Part shown: positions 39,687 to 50,297 of the stretch, piece by piece
Numbering within the stretch: position 1 is the first letter of the stretch
Layout of the letters: each line of letters starts with the position of its first letter
DNA from: Oscillospiraceae bacterium
Lineage (GTDB): Bacteria; Bacillota; Clostridia; Oscillospirales; Acutalibacteraceae
DNA: 64,000 bases
Direction: 5' to 3'
Assembly (NCBI GenBank): GCA_029098185.1
Contig: JAQXNV010000022.1
Coordinates: 62,001-126,000 of the forward strand
Program-made: the position numbers and the translations under genes
The notes under the pieces: model-generated
The model's database searches: none
What the model was told of the DNA's origin: nothing
Seen by the model: only the letters and a program-made list of their open reading frames with translations

Positions 39687-41045
39687 ATGATCAATTCACG
39701 AGATATTTTGGAAACGATCAATATGATCGAAAACGAGGACCTGGACATCCGAACCATCACCATGGGCATTTCGCTCTTTGACTGCATGGACCCGGATATT
39801 CACAAAGCCTGCGACAAAGTGTATGATAAGATCTGCCGCTATGCCGGCAATCTGGTCAAGACCGGTGAGGACATCAGCAAGGAGTACGGTATCCCGATCA
39901 TCAACAAGCGGATCTCCGTCACGCCTATGGCGCTAGTCGCCGCTGCCTGCAAGGGCGAGAGCCCAGTGGCCTTTGCAAAGGCACTGGACCGGGCAGCCAA
40001 CACCACCGGCGTCAACTTCATCGGCGGATATTCGGCCCTGGTCCACAAGGGCTTTGGCCCTGGCGACATCGCCTTTTTGGATAGCATCCCCGAAGCGCTG
40101 GCCGAGACGAACCTGGTCTGTTCTTCTGTCAACATCGGCAGCACAAAGGTCGGCATCAACATGGACGCTGTCCGGAAGATGGGCGAGGTCGTGCGCAAGT
40201 CCGCTGAGCTGACGGCTGACAGAGAGTGCATCGGCGCGGCAAAGCTGGTCGTGTTCTGCAATGCGCCGGAGGACAACCCCTTTATGGCAGGCGCTTTCCA
40301 TGGCCCCGGCGAGCCGGATTCCGTCATCAATGTTGGCGTTTCCGGTCCTGGCGTTGTTCGCGCAGCCCTGGCAAAGGCCGGCGATTGCGACATTACTGCC
40401 ATAGCGGACCTGATTAAAAAGACAGCGTTCAAGATCACCCGGATGGGCCAGCTAGTAGCGCAGGAAGCCTGCCGCCGTCTTGATACACCGTTTGGCATCA
40501 TTGACCTGTCTCTGGCGCCAACACCGGCTGTAGGCGATTCCGTGGCGTATATCTTAGAGGAAATGGGACTGGAGAGCTGCGGCGCTCACGGCACAACAGC
40601 GGCGTTGGCCATGCTCAATGACGCCGTGAAAAAGGGCGGCGTCATGGCGTCCTCCCACGTTGGCGGTCTGTCCGGCGCATTCATTCCGGTTTCTGAGGAT
40701 GCCGGTATGATCAAGGCGGCCAGAAGCGGCGCCCTGACCCTCAATAAGCTGGAGGCTATGACGGCAGTCTGCTCCGTTGGTCTGGATATGATCGTGATCC
40801 CCGGCGACACCTCCGCAGAGATCATTTCCGGCATTATCGCCGACGAAGCGGCCATCGGTATGGTGAACAGCAAGACAACGGCAGTCCGTGTGATCCCGGC
40901 TATCGGCAAGAAGCCAGGCGAGGAGATCGACTTTGGCGGTCTGCTGGGCTATGGCCCCATCATGGAGGTCAACCCGAATTCCCCGGCAAAGTTTATTCAT
41001 CGTGGCGGGCGGATCCCCGCACCGTTACAGAGCCTCAAAAACTGA
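39687..41045 (+). CDS. PFL-like/UPF0210 family protein (DUF711)
   Basis: [53 protein letters not shown]-like, [20 protein letters not shown]; follows ACT gene as is usual. Confidence 0.94.
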   Translation: MINSRDILETINMIENEDLDIRTITMGISLFDCMDPDIHKACDKVYDKICRYAGNLVKTGEDISKEYGIPIINKRISVTPMALVAAACKGESPVAFAKALDRAANTTGVNFIGGYSALVHKGFGPGDIAFLDSIPEALAETNLVCSSVNIGSTKVGINMDAVRKMGEVVRKSAELTADRECIGAAKLVVFCNAPEDNPFMAGAFHGPGEPDSVINVGVSGPGVVRAALAKAGDCDITAIADLIKKTAFKITRMGQLVAQEACRRLDTPFGIIDLSLAPTPAVGDSVAYILEEMGLESCGAHGTTAALAMLNDAVKKGGVMASSHVGGLSGAFIPVSEDAGMIKAARSGALTLNKLEAMTAVCSVGLDMIVIPGDTSAEIISGIIADEAAIGMVNSKTTAVRVIPAIGKKPGEEIDFGGLLGYGPIMEVNPNSPAKFIHRGGRIPAPLQSLKN

Positions 41046-41053
41046 TCGAAGCT

Positions 41054-41085
41054 GTGCCCCGCCTGACGGCGGGGCACGCTGTTTT
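41054..41085 (+). terminator. Terminator of the UPF0210 operon, built on the CCCCGCCTGACGGCGGGG hairpin
   Basis: GTGCCCCGCCTGACGGCGGGGCAC then GCTGTTTTT. Confidence 0.7.
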
Positions 41086-41262
41086 TCTGCGGGCGGGCGG
41101 ATCCCCGGTAATTGCCTTGCCGAAAAAATAGGTCGCTTGCGCTGATGCGATAGCGAGACACGGTGTTTTTCGTAGGGCAGGGGATCTATCTTTGCCCTGC
41201 TGAAAAACAAATGGTTCGTGCTCGTCTTATCGTGGGGCACGCTGTTTTTCTGCGGGCGGGCG
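41071..41262 (+). repeat. Three-copy imperfect intergenic tandem repeat (~80-84 bp period)
   Basis: GGGGCACGCTGTTTTTCTGCGGGCGGGCG at 41071-41099 and identically at 41234-41262; related GAGACACGGTGTTTTTCGTAGGGCAGGGG at 41155-41183. Confidence 0.75.
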
Positions 41263-41562
41263 TCTATGCTATGGCGGAGCACAGCACTTTTATAGGCGGG
41301 GACCTTCGGCAGACTGCCGGAGGTTCTTTCTTGTGCGGAAAAGGGAGGACGCGACAAAATCGGACAGGAACCTTCGTCATTTTTACCATAGCTGTTCCTA
41401 CAAGATATAGGGGGATCGTTACTTTTTTATCAATCTCAATAACTGGAAAAGATGCACAAAAGTTATGAACAGAATTGGATTGAAAATACCATATAGCCGA
41501 TTTGTCAAGGCGAAAATATATAATTTTTATGAATTTATTGCGAAATAAAATGGAAAACACCC

Positions 41563-41591
41563 TTGATTTCAACGCCGTTCTTTGTTATATT
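41563..41591 (+). promoter_or_regulatory. Putative sigma-A promoter of the V-ATPase operon
   Basis: TTGATT-N17-TATATT, ~440 nt upstream of the first ATPase gene. Confidence 0.5.
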
Positions 41592-42038
41592 ATACTTGTA
41601 TTGTCATAGCGTGGGTTGTTGCGGGAATTTATCGAAATTTTACAATGGTACTCCGGTACATTTTTTGTGGAATTCAGCAAATTTACCAATAAAATCCACC
41701 CTTTCAATAATAGTGATTTGATGCGGGGCCTGGGAAGTTTCTCGAGGCATCGGGTCATCGGCATGATTGGAAGCACAATACATCTTTATCATCAAGGGGG
41801 TGCTGTCCGGTAACCACAATATCTAGTGGTCATTGCATGGACGTTTATGCACTAGGAGTGGAAAACGGAATACGGCTTCTTCCGGATTCCCGCCGGTGCT
41901 GTTATGTATGGCCATGAAACCCTATTGTGCAGTGTTACAAGCTGCATGCCCATGGTGGTGGCGGTGTACATTGTGTATGCCGAACAGCCACAATTCAAAG
42001 CTCAATGAAATTGTTGCATTAAAGGAGGTGCGGTCAAG

Positions 42039-42350
42039 GTGCAGGACATAGTCAAACAAATCGTTGATATGGACCGTAAAGCCAGAGAAGCGACCGAAGC
42101 GATTAACAAGGAGCGCGTCAACTCCGAGCGTGAAGTCGCCGAAAGACGCGTTGCGCTGCGCGCGGAATATCTGGAACAAGCCAGACAGACCATTCCGCAG
42201 AATGTCTCCGCGGAAAAACAAGCCGCTCAGGAAAAATGGGAGATTGTTGAGAGAAAGAACACGAATCTGTCACAGCAGCTGGATGAGCTTTACAGCAGAA
42301 AGTGTGACGAGTGGGTCAAAACAATCGTCGCAAATGTGATAGGGGAGTGA
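42039..42350 (+). CDS. V-type ATPase G/H-like stalk subunit (GTG start)
   Basis: 104 aa coiled-coil with KAREATEAINKERVNSEREVAERR; first gene of V-ATPase operon. Confidence 0.75.
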   Translation: MQDIVKQIVDMDRKAREATEAINKERVNSEREVAERRVALRAEYLEQARQTIPQNVSAEKQAAQEKWEIVERKNTNLSQQLDELYSRKCDEWVKTIVANVIGE

Positions 42351-42354
42351 TTCA

Positions 42355-43404
42355 ATGCTTTCCAGTCTGTCTTCCAACGCTGTTTTGGCAAGAGCGAGAA
42401 CGAGATTCGGCAGAAGGCTTACCGAGCACAACTTCAATGACTTGCTAGTTTGTAAGTCTACGCAGGAAGTCGCCTACTATCTCAAGAATCGTACTTACTA
42501 CAACAGCATTCTGGCTGATGTGAGCGAAAGTGAGATCACCCGCTCCCAGCTGGAAGTTTTACTTAAGCAAAGCCTCTTTGAGGACTGCGCTTCGTTGGGA
42601 AGATATGGCTCGTCGGTTGGTGAGCACATGTCAGAGTACCTGATTCGGCGCAGCGAGATTGAGCAGATCATGCACAGCCTCATCATTCTGAACTCCGGCA
42701 AGACCGAGGGCTATACCGTGTATATGCCCGAGTACCTGCTGGCCCACACCAGAATCGATGTAGAGGCCCTGGGTCATATGAAGACCTTTGACCATCTGCT
42801 CAAAGCCCTTGAGAACACTCCCTATCGCAAGATTGTGGAGCAGTTCCGCCCAGAAGACGGAGAATTGCTGGATTACACCGGGATCGAGAACGCTCTGTAT
42901 ACTTACCTTTATGAGGACACGTTCCGCATGATCAGTAAGTATTACAAAGGAGAAGCCGCTGCTCAGCTCCGGGAGATCTTCAATTCTTACCTTGACCTGG
43001 ACAACTACGTCCGGATCGTCAGAATGAAAACATTCTACAAAGCGCCGCCGGAGGCCATCCGCGGTGCGCTGCTGCCTTTCTCCACCATTAAAAAGGACTT
43101 TATGGAGAAGCTGATCAACGCCAGAGATGTACAGGAAGTCCACGACCTGATGGCAAAGACCAGACCCGGCAGACGCTACCTGAAAAATCAGGAGCAGTTT
43201 GAAGAGGATATTCCGATGAAAACGCAGTATAACATCTGCCGTCACAATATCCACTTCTCGACCCACGCAAGTGTGGTCATGTTATCCTATATCTTCGTGA
43301 AGCAGGCCGAAATCGCGGATATCACCACCATTCTGGAAGGAATCCGTTATGAGCTGCCTGCCAGCAAGATCTCAAAATTACTTACCATCGTCAATTTTCA
43401 ATGA
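42355..43404 (+). CDS. ntpC: V-type ATP synthase subunit C
   Basis: NAVLARARTRFGRRLTEHNFNDLL, LDNYVRIVRMKTFYKAPPEAIRGALLPF; operon position. Confidence 0.92.
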   Translation: MLSSLSSNAVLARARTRFGRRLTEHNFNDLLVCKSTQEVAYYLKNRTYYNSILADVSESEITRSQLEVLLKQSLFEDCASLGRYGSSVGEHMSEYLIRRSEIEQIMHSLIILNSGKTEGYTVYMPEYLLAHTRIDVEALGHMKTFDHLLKALENTPYRKIVEQFRPEDGELLDYTGIENALYTYLYEDTFRMISKYYKGEAAAQLREIFNSYLDLDNYVRIVRMKTFYKAPPEAIRGALLPFSTIKKDFMEKLINARDVQEVHDLMAKTRPGRRYLKNQEQFEEDIPMKTQYNICRHNIHFSTHASVVMLSYIFVKQAEIADITTILEGIRYELPASKISKLLTIVNFQ

Positions 43405-43421
43405 AAGGAAGTGTCGATTAA

Positions 43422-45419
43422 TTGGCTGTCGTAAAGCTGAAAGAAGTAAGTATTATTGGCAAGCTGGCTGATATTGACGGCGTAGCGACTGTCTGCGGCA
43501 GATCTGGTGTATTCCACGCAGACGACGCTATGATGCAATATGGCGACACACCGGACTTCACAGCCTTTAGTGAAGAAAATCCGTACACTGAACCCCTCCA
43601 GACATTGAGAGATGCTCTGACAAGAGCAGGCAAAGAGGTTAACCTCCTCGATCCCAAAGAGTCCAAGAACATTCACATGAGCGCGGACGAGGCGATCGCT
43701 TACGCAAAGGATGTAACCGCTAAACTCAAGGAGTGGGAAGCAAGCAAAGCTCAGGCACAGGCAAAGCTGGCTGAGTATGAGGAGTCCATGGAGGCCATGG
43801 GCCACTTTGTTGGTCTGAACCTGGATCTGGACGAGATCAGCGCTTGTGAGTATGTTAACGTAAGATTTGGTTCCTTGCCAAAAGAAAACTTAGACAAACT
43901 CAACGCTTACAAAGAAAATCCAAACGTGATTTTCACCCCATGCACCGCAGATGAAGAGCGTCAATGGGGCCTTTACTTCGCACCTGCTGCCAATGCGAGC
44001 GACGTCGACCGCATTTTCTCAGGTCTGAAGTTCCACAAGGTGACTCTGGAAACCATGACCGGCAGACCAGAAGACACCGTTGCCGACCTCCGTCAAAAGA
44101 GAGATGCCGAGGCACAGATCATCAGCCAGGCAGAGGCAAGCACCGAAGCGCTCTGGAACGCAGAGAAAACAAAGATTCAGCAGGTTTACACACTCCTGGC
44201 TGAAAAGAACGTTTACTACAATGCGATCTGCAGAAGCGCTGCAAGATACGAGGACAACTTCGTCATCATTGGCTGGATCCCGAAGTCTGATGAAGCAGCA
44301 CTGAAAAAGGAACTCAGCCAATTCAAGCTCATCGAGCTCAGCTTTAAAGAAGGCAAAGAGGTTGCAAAGCACAATCCTCCTGTCAAACTCCATAACATTC
44401 CGATCTTCAGAGGTTATGAGTTCTTCACCAAGATGTATGGTATGCCGGGTCCAGAAGACATCGACCCAACCCCATTCATCGCGATTATGTACACCATCCT
44501 GTTCGGCATCATGTTCGGTGATGTTGGTCAAGGTTTCTTCATTGCATTGATCGGTTTTGGCTTTATGTGGCTTAAGATGAAGATGCAAATCGGCCGTATT
44601 CTTCTCCACTGCGGTATCAGTTCTATGGTATTCGGCTTCTTCTACGGTTCAATCTTCGGCTTTGAGACATGGCTCAATCCTGTGCACCAGGCCATGGGCA
44701 TCGCCTTCAACCATCACGCCGGCAAGTTCATCGAAGTTATGTCCGCGGATACATCCCCGTACATCATTTACTTCACCATGGGCCTCGGCGTTGTGATGAT
44801 CGTCATTTCCCTGATCATCAACATCATCCTGAAGTTCCGTCACGGTCACATCGGCCAGGCGATCTTCAGCAGCACCGGTATTGCCGGTATGGTATTCTAC
44901 ATCGGTCTTGCCGGCGCTCTGGCAAACCTGATCGTTGGCGATCTGTGCGCTTACATCGGCTTCAACGGCTTCAATATCTGGTGGCTGTTGGGTATGGTGG
45001 TACTGCCACTGGTCTTTATCTTCTTCCAGGAGCCGCTGGCTGAACTCTTTGAAGGTCACGGCTTCCGCGTTGAAGGCGGCGTTGGCAACTTTATCATGCA
45101 GAACATCTTTGAGATCATCGTGCTCGCAATCGAGACCATGTCTACAATCATGTCCTTCCTGCGTGTTGGTGCGTTCGTTCTGGTTCACGCCGGTATGATG
45201 CAGGTTGTATTCAGCCTGGCAACCGTATTCGGCGGCAGCGGCGGTGTTGTTTACATCATCATCGTTGTCATTGGTAACGGCGTTATCACCGCTCTTGAGG
45301 CCCTGCTGGTATGTATCCAGGTTCTCAGACTGAACTACTACGAGATGTTCAACCGCTTCTATGCAGGCGACGGCCGCGAGTATGTACCGGTTGTTGCTTC
45401 TGAAATGATCGAGGCATAA
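43422..45419 (+). CDS. ntpI: V-type ATP synthase subunit I (TTG start)
   Basis: Soluble N-terminal half plus ~7 TM C-terminal half: PTPFIAIMYTILFGIMFGDVGQG, SFLRVGAFVLVHAGMM. Confidence 0.95.
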   Translation: MAVVKLKEVSIIGKLADIDGVATVCGRSGVFHADDAMMQYGDTPDFTAFSEENPYTEPLQTLRDALTRAGKEVNLLDPKESKNIHMSADEAIAYAKDVTAKLKEWEASKAQAQAKLAEYEESMEAMGHFVGLNLDLDEISACEYVNVRFGSLPKENLDKLNAYKENPNVIFTPCTADEERQWGLYFAPAANASDVDRIFSGLKFHKVTLETMTGRPEDTVADLRQKRDAEAQIISQAEASTEALWNAEKTKIQQVYTLLAEKNVYYNAICRSAARYEDNFVIIGWIPKSDEAALKKELSQFKLIELSFKEGKEVAKHNPPVKLHNIPIFRGYEFFTKMYGMPGPEDIDPTPFIAIMYTILFGIMFGDVGQGFFIALIGFGFMWLKMKMQIGRILLHCGISSMVFGFFYGSIFGFETWLNPVHQAMGIAFNHHAGKFIEVMSADTSPYIIYFTMGLGVVMIVISLIINIILKFRHGHIGQAIFSSTGIAGMVFYIGLAGALANLIVGDLCAYIGFNGFNIWWLLGMVVLPLVFIFFQEPLAELFEGHGFRVEGGVGNFIMQNIFEIIVLAIETMSTIMSFLRVGAFVLVHAGMMQVVFSLATVFGGSGGVVYIIIVVIGNGVITALEALLVCIQVLRLNYYEMFNRFYAGDGREYVPVVASEMIEA

Positions 45420-45499
45420 TCGAACAGAAACCGTAGTTTCAAAAAAATCTAAAACAAAATGAAAGTTTATTATTTTTATTGATTTTGGAGGAAAATATT

Positions 45500-45955
45500 A
45501 TGACTTACTTACTCATTGCTCTGCCAATCATCGCTCTCGCAGCTTCCGTATTCTTTGGCATTAAGGCTTTCAAGAACGGCAAAAAGTCCCGCAACATCGT
45601 TGTAAAGCAGCTCCTGGCATTCATGGCAATCGCAGTTGTTACATTCGCAGTTCCAATGGTCGCTTCCGCTGCAGAAGGCGAAACTGCTGCTGACACACAG
45701 CTCATCTACACAGACGGCGCAACTGTTGCTCGTCAGTCTGACGGCCTGGGCCTGATCGCTGCTGGTATCGTTACTGGTCTGTCCGGCATCGGCGGTGGTA
45801 TCGCTGTTGCTGCTGCTGCTCCTGCTGCTATCGGCGCTACTGCAGAAGATCCTAAGGCATTCGGTAAGTCCCTGATCTTCGTTGCTCTGGGCGAAGGTGT
45901 TGCTCTGTACGGTCTGTTGATCTCCATCCTGATCCTGGCTAAGGTTGCTGTCTGA
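45500..45955 (+). CDS. ntpK: V-type ATP synthase subunit K (proteolipid)
   Basis: GLIAAGIVTGLSGIGGGIAVAAAAPAAIGATAEDPKAFGKSLIFVALGEGVALYGLLISILIL hairpin with Glu in second helix. Confidence 0.93.
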   Translation: MTYLLIALPIIALAASVFFGIKAFKNGKKSRNIVVKQLLAFMAIAVVTFAVPMVASAAEGETAADTQLIYTDGATVARQSDGLGLIAAGIVTGLSGIGGGIAVAAAAPAAIGATAEDPKAFGKSLIFVALGEGVALYGLLISILILAKVAV

Positions 45956-46027
45956 TTCGGATCATCGAAACAGATTTACGAGAAACGTAATAATTTTGTT
46001 ACAGTTTAAAGAAAGCAGGTGGCATCA

Positions 46028-46339
46028 ATGCGCTTTTATTTGATAAGCGATAATGAGGACACCCTGGTTGGAATGCGTTTGGCCGGCATCGACGGCGTCA
46101 TCGTTTCCAATGAAACAGAGGCTCTGAAGGAGTTAAACAGCGCAATGAAGCGTGTTGAGGATGTTGCCGTGGTATTGATTACCCAGAATGTTGTTGACAT
46201 GATTCCGGACGATGTTTATAACCTGAAGATGAACTGTAAGCGTCCTCTGATTGTCGAGGTCCCTGATAGGAACGGCAATGGTCGCACAAAAGATGCTATC
46301 ACCCGTTATGTCCGTGAGGCAGTCGGGATTAAGATTTAG
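46028..46339 (+). CDS. V-type ATP synthase subunit F
   Basis: RFYLISDNEDTLVGMRLAGIDGVIVSN, VVLITQNVVDMIPD. Confidence 0.93.
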   Translation: MRFYLISDNEDTLVGMRLAGIDGVIVSNETEALKELNSAMKRVEDVAVVLITQNVVDMIPDDVYNLKMNCKRPLIVEVPDRNGNGRTKDAITRYVREAVGIKI

Positions 46340-46387
46340 TTTCTATTTTCAGTTTTGGCCGCTTAGGCGGCGGAACGGGGGTTAATA

Positions 46388-46984
46388 ATGGCTTCAAATA
46401 TGGAGAAATTGAGTGGTTTTTACTCTGCCATTAATCACTATGCTGAGGCGCAGCGCGAAAAAATCATGAAAGACATCGAAGCTTACAAGATCAAGGATCT
46501 GCGGGAGGCAGAAACCACCGCAAAGATCGAAGCCGATCGTCTGATCAAGAAGGAAGTTGCGGAAGCACGCAGCAACATCGTTCGCGAGATGTCTCACAAG
46601 GAGATTGACGCCCGCAGAGTACTGCTCGAGAAACGCCAGAAGATTGAAAACTGCGTGTTTGAAAAAGCCGCGGAGGCCCTGGTGGAGTTCACCAAGACAC
46701 CCGCTTACGCAAAAACACTGCAGAAGAACGCAGCAGAAATGGCGAAAGTTCTCACAAAGCCTGGCACCGTTGTGTATGTAAAGACCGGCGATGGTAAGGC
46801 AAAGGACGTTGCTGTTGCGGCTTTTGGCGGTAAAGTAACTGTCGAAGAAGACGACAGAATTAAGATCGGTGGCTTCCGCGGAGAAAACGCAGAGATGCGC
46901 ATTCTCCTGGATGCTACATTAGACGCTATGCTGGACGAACAGCATAGCTGGTTCGAAGAAAATTCGGGGATGGCTGTGGTCTGA
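46388..46984 (+). CDS. ntpE: V-type ATP synthase subunit E
   Basis: N-terminal coiled coil, TLDAMLDEQHSWFEEN; operon position. Confidence 0.88.
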   Translation: MASNMEKLSGFYSAINHYAEAQREKIMKDIEAYKIKDLREAETTAKIEADRLIKKEVAEARSNIVREMSHKEIDARRVLLEKRQKIENCVFEKAAEALVEFTKTPAYAKTLQKNAAEMAKVLTKPGTVVYVKTGDGKAKDVAVAAFGGKVTVEEDDRIKIGGFRGENAEMRILLDATLDAMLDEQHSWFEENSGMAVV

Positions 46985-47017
46985 TCCGCTACCCATTTGT
47001 TATTTGGAGATGAGTAA

Positions 47018-48784
47018 ATGATGGAAAATCAAAACGTAATCTACGGTATCAATGGTTGCATTGTTACTGTAAAAGATGCTCGCAGTTTCTCCATGATGGA
47101 AATGGTTTACGTCGGACACGAGCGCCTCGTTGGTGAGGTTATCGGTATTACCGACAAGTTTACCACAATTCAGGTTTATGAAGAAACAGTCGGGTTGACA
47201 CTCGGCGAGCCGATTGTCGGCACAGGCAGCCCCATGAACGTTACATTGGGCCCTGGCATTATGAACAATATCTTCGACGGTATCGCACGTCCGCTGAAGG
47301 ATATTGCAGCAGAAAGCGGCACCTTTATTGCCCGTGGTTCCAAGGCTAAAACCTTGGACGAGGAAAAGCTCTGGGATGTTACCGTTAAGGTCGCTGTCGG
47401 CGACAAGCTGGTCCCAGGCGATGTATACGCTGAAGTGCCGGAGACTTTCTCCGTTATGCACAAGTGTATGCTGACACCAAAAATCAAAAGTGCGGTTGTT
47501 ACAAAGGTCATGCCAAATGGCCAATACAGAGTCAACGACACCGTTGTCGAGGTAGAGGACGAACTGGGCAGAAAGCACGAGCTCACCCTCTGCCAGAGAT
47601 GGCCGATCCGTGTAGATCGTCCAGTCTCCAAGCGGGTACCTTCTTCCATCCCGCTGATCACCGGTCAGAGAATCCAGGATAGCCTGTTCCCACTGGCTAA
47701 GGGCGGTACTGCCTGTATCCCTGGCGCTTTCGGTTCCGGTAAAACCATGACCCAGCACCAGCTGGCAAAATGGTGCGACGCTGACATCATCGTCTACGTT
47801 GGCTGCGGCGAGCGTGGTAACGAGATGACCCAGGCACTGGAAGAATTTGCAGAACTGGTCGACCCAAGAACAGGCCGTCTCCTGCTGGAGCGTACCGTTC
47901 TGATCGCCAACACCTCCAACATGCCGGTTGCTGCTCGTGAAGCATCTATCTACACCGGTATCACCCTGGCGGAGTACTATCGTGACATGGGCTACCACGT
48001 TGCTATGATGGCTGACTCCACCTCCCGTTGGGCTGAGGCACTCCGTGAGATCTCTGGTCGTCTGGAAGAGATGCCTGCAGAAGAAGGCTTCCCGGCCTAT
48101 CTGCCATCTCGTCTGGCTGAGTTCTACGAGCGTGCTGGCTATGTTCACAACCTCAATGGCACCGAAGGTTCTATCTCGATCGTTGGTGCTATCTCCCCTG
48201 CTGGCGGTGACTTCTCCGAGCCTGTTACACAGAACACCATGCGGTTTACCCGTTGCTTCTGGGCTCTGGATAAGAACCTGGCATACGCAAGACACTTCCC
48301 GGCAATCGACTGGCTGGCAAGTTACACCGAGTATGACCTGGCACTGGAAGACTGGTACAATGAGCATCTGGGTGAAGAATTCATTGTATATCGTAACATT
48401 ATCAATGATATTCTCCAGGAAGAGAACAAGCTGATGGAAATCGTTAAGCTGGTCGGCGCAGACGTGCTCCCGGATGATCAGAAGCTGGTCATCGAGATCG
48501 CTCGTGTTGTCCGTGTTGGTTTCCTGCAGCAGAACGCCTTCCACCCCGATGACACCTATGTGCCGATCGAGAAGCAGAGAGATATGATGAAGGTAATCGT
48601 ACACCTCTACAACAAGAGTAAACAACTGGTCGCAGCAAACGTTCCGCTGGATGGTCTGCTGGAGACTGGTATTTATGAGAGAGTTATCAAGATGAAGTAC
48701 GAAGTACCGAACAATGATCTGTCCAAGATCAATGACATCATCGACGATATCGACAACACAATTGCAGCGGTTCTTTCTGCTTAA
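47018..48784 (+). CDS. ntpA: V-type ATP synthase subunit A (catalytic)
   Basis: GAFGSGKTMTQHQLAKW Walker A, VYVGCGERGNEMTQ, MMADSTSRWAEALREISGRLEEMPAEEGFPAYL. Confidence 0.98.
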   Translation: MMENQNVIYGINGCIVTVKDARSFSMMEMVYVGHERLVGEVIGITDKFTTIQVYEETVGLTLGEPIVGTGSPMNVTLGPGIMNNIFDGIARPLKDIAAESGTFIARGSKAKTLDEEKLWDVTVKVAVGDKLVPGDVYAEVPETFSVMHKCMLTPKIKSAVVTKVMPNGQYRVNDTVVEVEDELGRKHELTLCQRWPIRVDRPVSKRVPSSIPLITGQRIQDSLFPLAKGGTACIPGAFGSGKTMTQHQLAKWCDADIIVYVGCGERGNEMTQALEEFAELVDPRTGRLLLERTVLIANTSNMPVAAREASIYTGITLAEYYRDMGYHVAMMADSTSRWAEALREISGRLEEMPAEEGFPAYLPSRLAEFYERAGYVHNLNGTEGSISIVGAISPAGGDFSEPVTQNTMRFTRCFWALDKNLAYARHFPAIDWLASYTEYDLALEDWYNEHLGEEFIVYRNIINDILQEENKLMEIVKLVGADVLPDDQKLVIEIARVVRVGFLQQNAFHPDDTYVPIEKQRDMMKVIVHLYNKSKQLVAANVPLDGLLETGIYERVIKMKYEVPNNDLSKINDIIDDIDNTIAAVLSA

Positions 48785-48874
48785 GGTTCACGCCGATACA
48801 AAACTCTTATCATTTCCCGTGCGAGGATGATAAGGAACCAAAAGTTTATTCGCACGGAGAAGGCGGTTAATAAC

Positions 48875-50263
48875 ATGATTCTTGATTATATTGGCGTTAA
48901 AGAAATAAACGGCTCTCTGATCGTTGTTGACGGCGTAGAAAATGCTTTCTTTGAAGAGACAGTTGACATCCGTCTTGAAGACGGCAGCTTCCGTCAAGGA
49001 AGAATTGTGCAGATGGAAGGCTCCCGTGTAGTCATCCAGGTGTTCGAGGGTACTCGTGAGATCTCCCTTACCAACACCCGCACAAGACTCCGCGGTCGCC
49101 CGATGGAGATGCCCCTTTCGCCAGAAATTCTCGGACGTACATTTAACGGCGCAGGCAAGCCGATTGACGGCCTTGGTGCGATCTTCCCAGAGAAGAGCGT
49201 TAACATCAACGGCGCGCCGATCAACCCAGCGTCCCGTGTATATCCAAAGAACTATATCCACACCGGTATTTCTTCCATTGATACCCTGATGACCTTGATC
49301 CGTGGCCAGAAGCTGCCAATCTTCTCCGGCTCCGGTATGAAGCACAATGAGCTGGCAGTGCAGATCGCCAGCCAGGCTTCTGTAACGGACAAGGATGGCA
49401 ATGACGATTTCGCGATCGTTTTCTGCGCCATGGGTGTTAAGAACGACGTTGCGGAGTTCTTCCGTCGTTCTTTTGACGAGTCCGGTGTTCTGCAGAACGT
49501 TGTCATGTTCCTCAACTTGGCCAATGACCCGATCATTGAGAGAACACTGGCACCGCGCTGCGCACTCTCCGCTGCTGAGTATCTGGCTTATGAGAAGGAT
49601 ATGCACGTCCTTGTCATCATGACAGATATGACAGCATATGCTGAAGCACTGCGTGAATTCTCCTCCTCCAAGGGCGAGATTCCAGGCAGAAAAGGTTACC
49701 CAGGTTACCTGTATTCTGACCTTGCTTCTCTGTATGAACGTGCAGGTATGGTTCACGGCAAGAAGGGTACCATCACCCAGCTGCCGATCCTGACCATGCC
49801 GAACGATGACGTTACCCACCCAGTTCCCGACCTTACCGGTTACATCACCGAGGGTCAGATCTCTCTGGATCGTTCTCTGGACAACAGCAAGATCTACCCA
49901 CCGGTTGGTATTCTGCCATCCCTGTCCCGTCTGATGAAGGACGGTATCGGCGCAGAGTTTACCCGTGATGACCACAAGGCACTGGCTGACCAGCTCTTTG
50001 CTTCCTATGCAAAGACACAGGAAGCTCGTTCCCTGGCATCCGTTATCGGTGAAGAGGAACTTTCCAAGAAGGATAAGCGTTACCTGAAGTTTGGTAAGCT
50101 CTTTGAGTCCAAGTTTATTACACAGGGCTTCAAGGAGAACCGCTCCATCGAGGAAAGCCTGGATCTCGGTTGGGAAATCCTGGGCACACTGCCTCGGATC
50201 GATCTGGATCGTGTTCCGGAAGATATTCTTGATAAGTATTATGTATCAAGAGTAGAAGACTAA
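48875..50263 (+). CDS. ntpB: V-type ATP synthase subunit B
   Basis: [28 protein letters not shown]-like [66 protein letters not shown] 48875. Confidence 0.97.
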   Translation: MILDYIGVKEINGSLIVVDGVENAFFEETVDIRLEDGSFRQGRIVQMEGSRVVIQVFEGTREISLTNTRTRLRGRPMEMPLSPEILGRTFNGAGKPIDGLGAIFPEKSVNINGAPINPASRVYPKNYIHTGISSIDTLMTLIRGQKLPIFSGSGMKHNELAVQIASQASVTDKDGNDDFAIVFCAMGVKNDVAEFFRRSFDESGVLQNVVMFLNLANDPIIERTLAPRCALSAAEYLAYEKDMHVLVIMTDMTAYAEALREFSSSKGEIPGRKGYPGYLYSDLASLYERAGMVHGKKGTITQLPILTMPNDDVTHPVPDLTGYITEGQISLDRSLDNSKIYPPVGILPSLSRLMKDGIGAEFTRDDHKALADQLFASYAKTQEARSLASVIGEEELSKKDKRYLKFGKLFESKFITQGFKENRSIEESLDLGWEILGTLPRIDLDRVPEDILDKYYVSRVED

Positions 50264-50297
50264 CAGGAAACTCTTCCCAAGAATGAGGTGACTTCTA

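Noticed and set aside
41071-41262. CRISPR array
   Set aside because: Only three imperfect copies, units too divergent, no cas genes, spacer-like segments themselves partly similar.
41163-41468. 101-aa ORF over the intergenic repeats after UPF0210
   Set aside because: Encoded by repeat/hairpin DNA, no SD, no protein-like conservation evident.
41833-42051. 72-aa ORF in the V-ATPase leader (and short peptides MDVYALGVENGIRLLPDSRRCCYVWP, MYGHETLLCSVTSCMPMVVAVYIVYAEQPQFKAQ)
   Set aside because: No Shine-Dalgarno sequence, no recognisable domain; kept only as part of the unexplained leader finding.
47000-48625. 541-aa antisense ORF opposite V-ATPase subunit A
   Set aside because: Coding shadow: fully overlaps a strongly conserved gene, no recognisable domain, Cys/His-rich low-quality composition.
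48788-49975. 395-aa antisense ORF opposite V-ATPase subunit B
   Set aside because: Coding shadow of a highly codon-biased gene.
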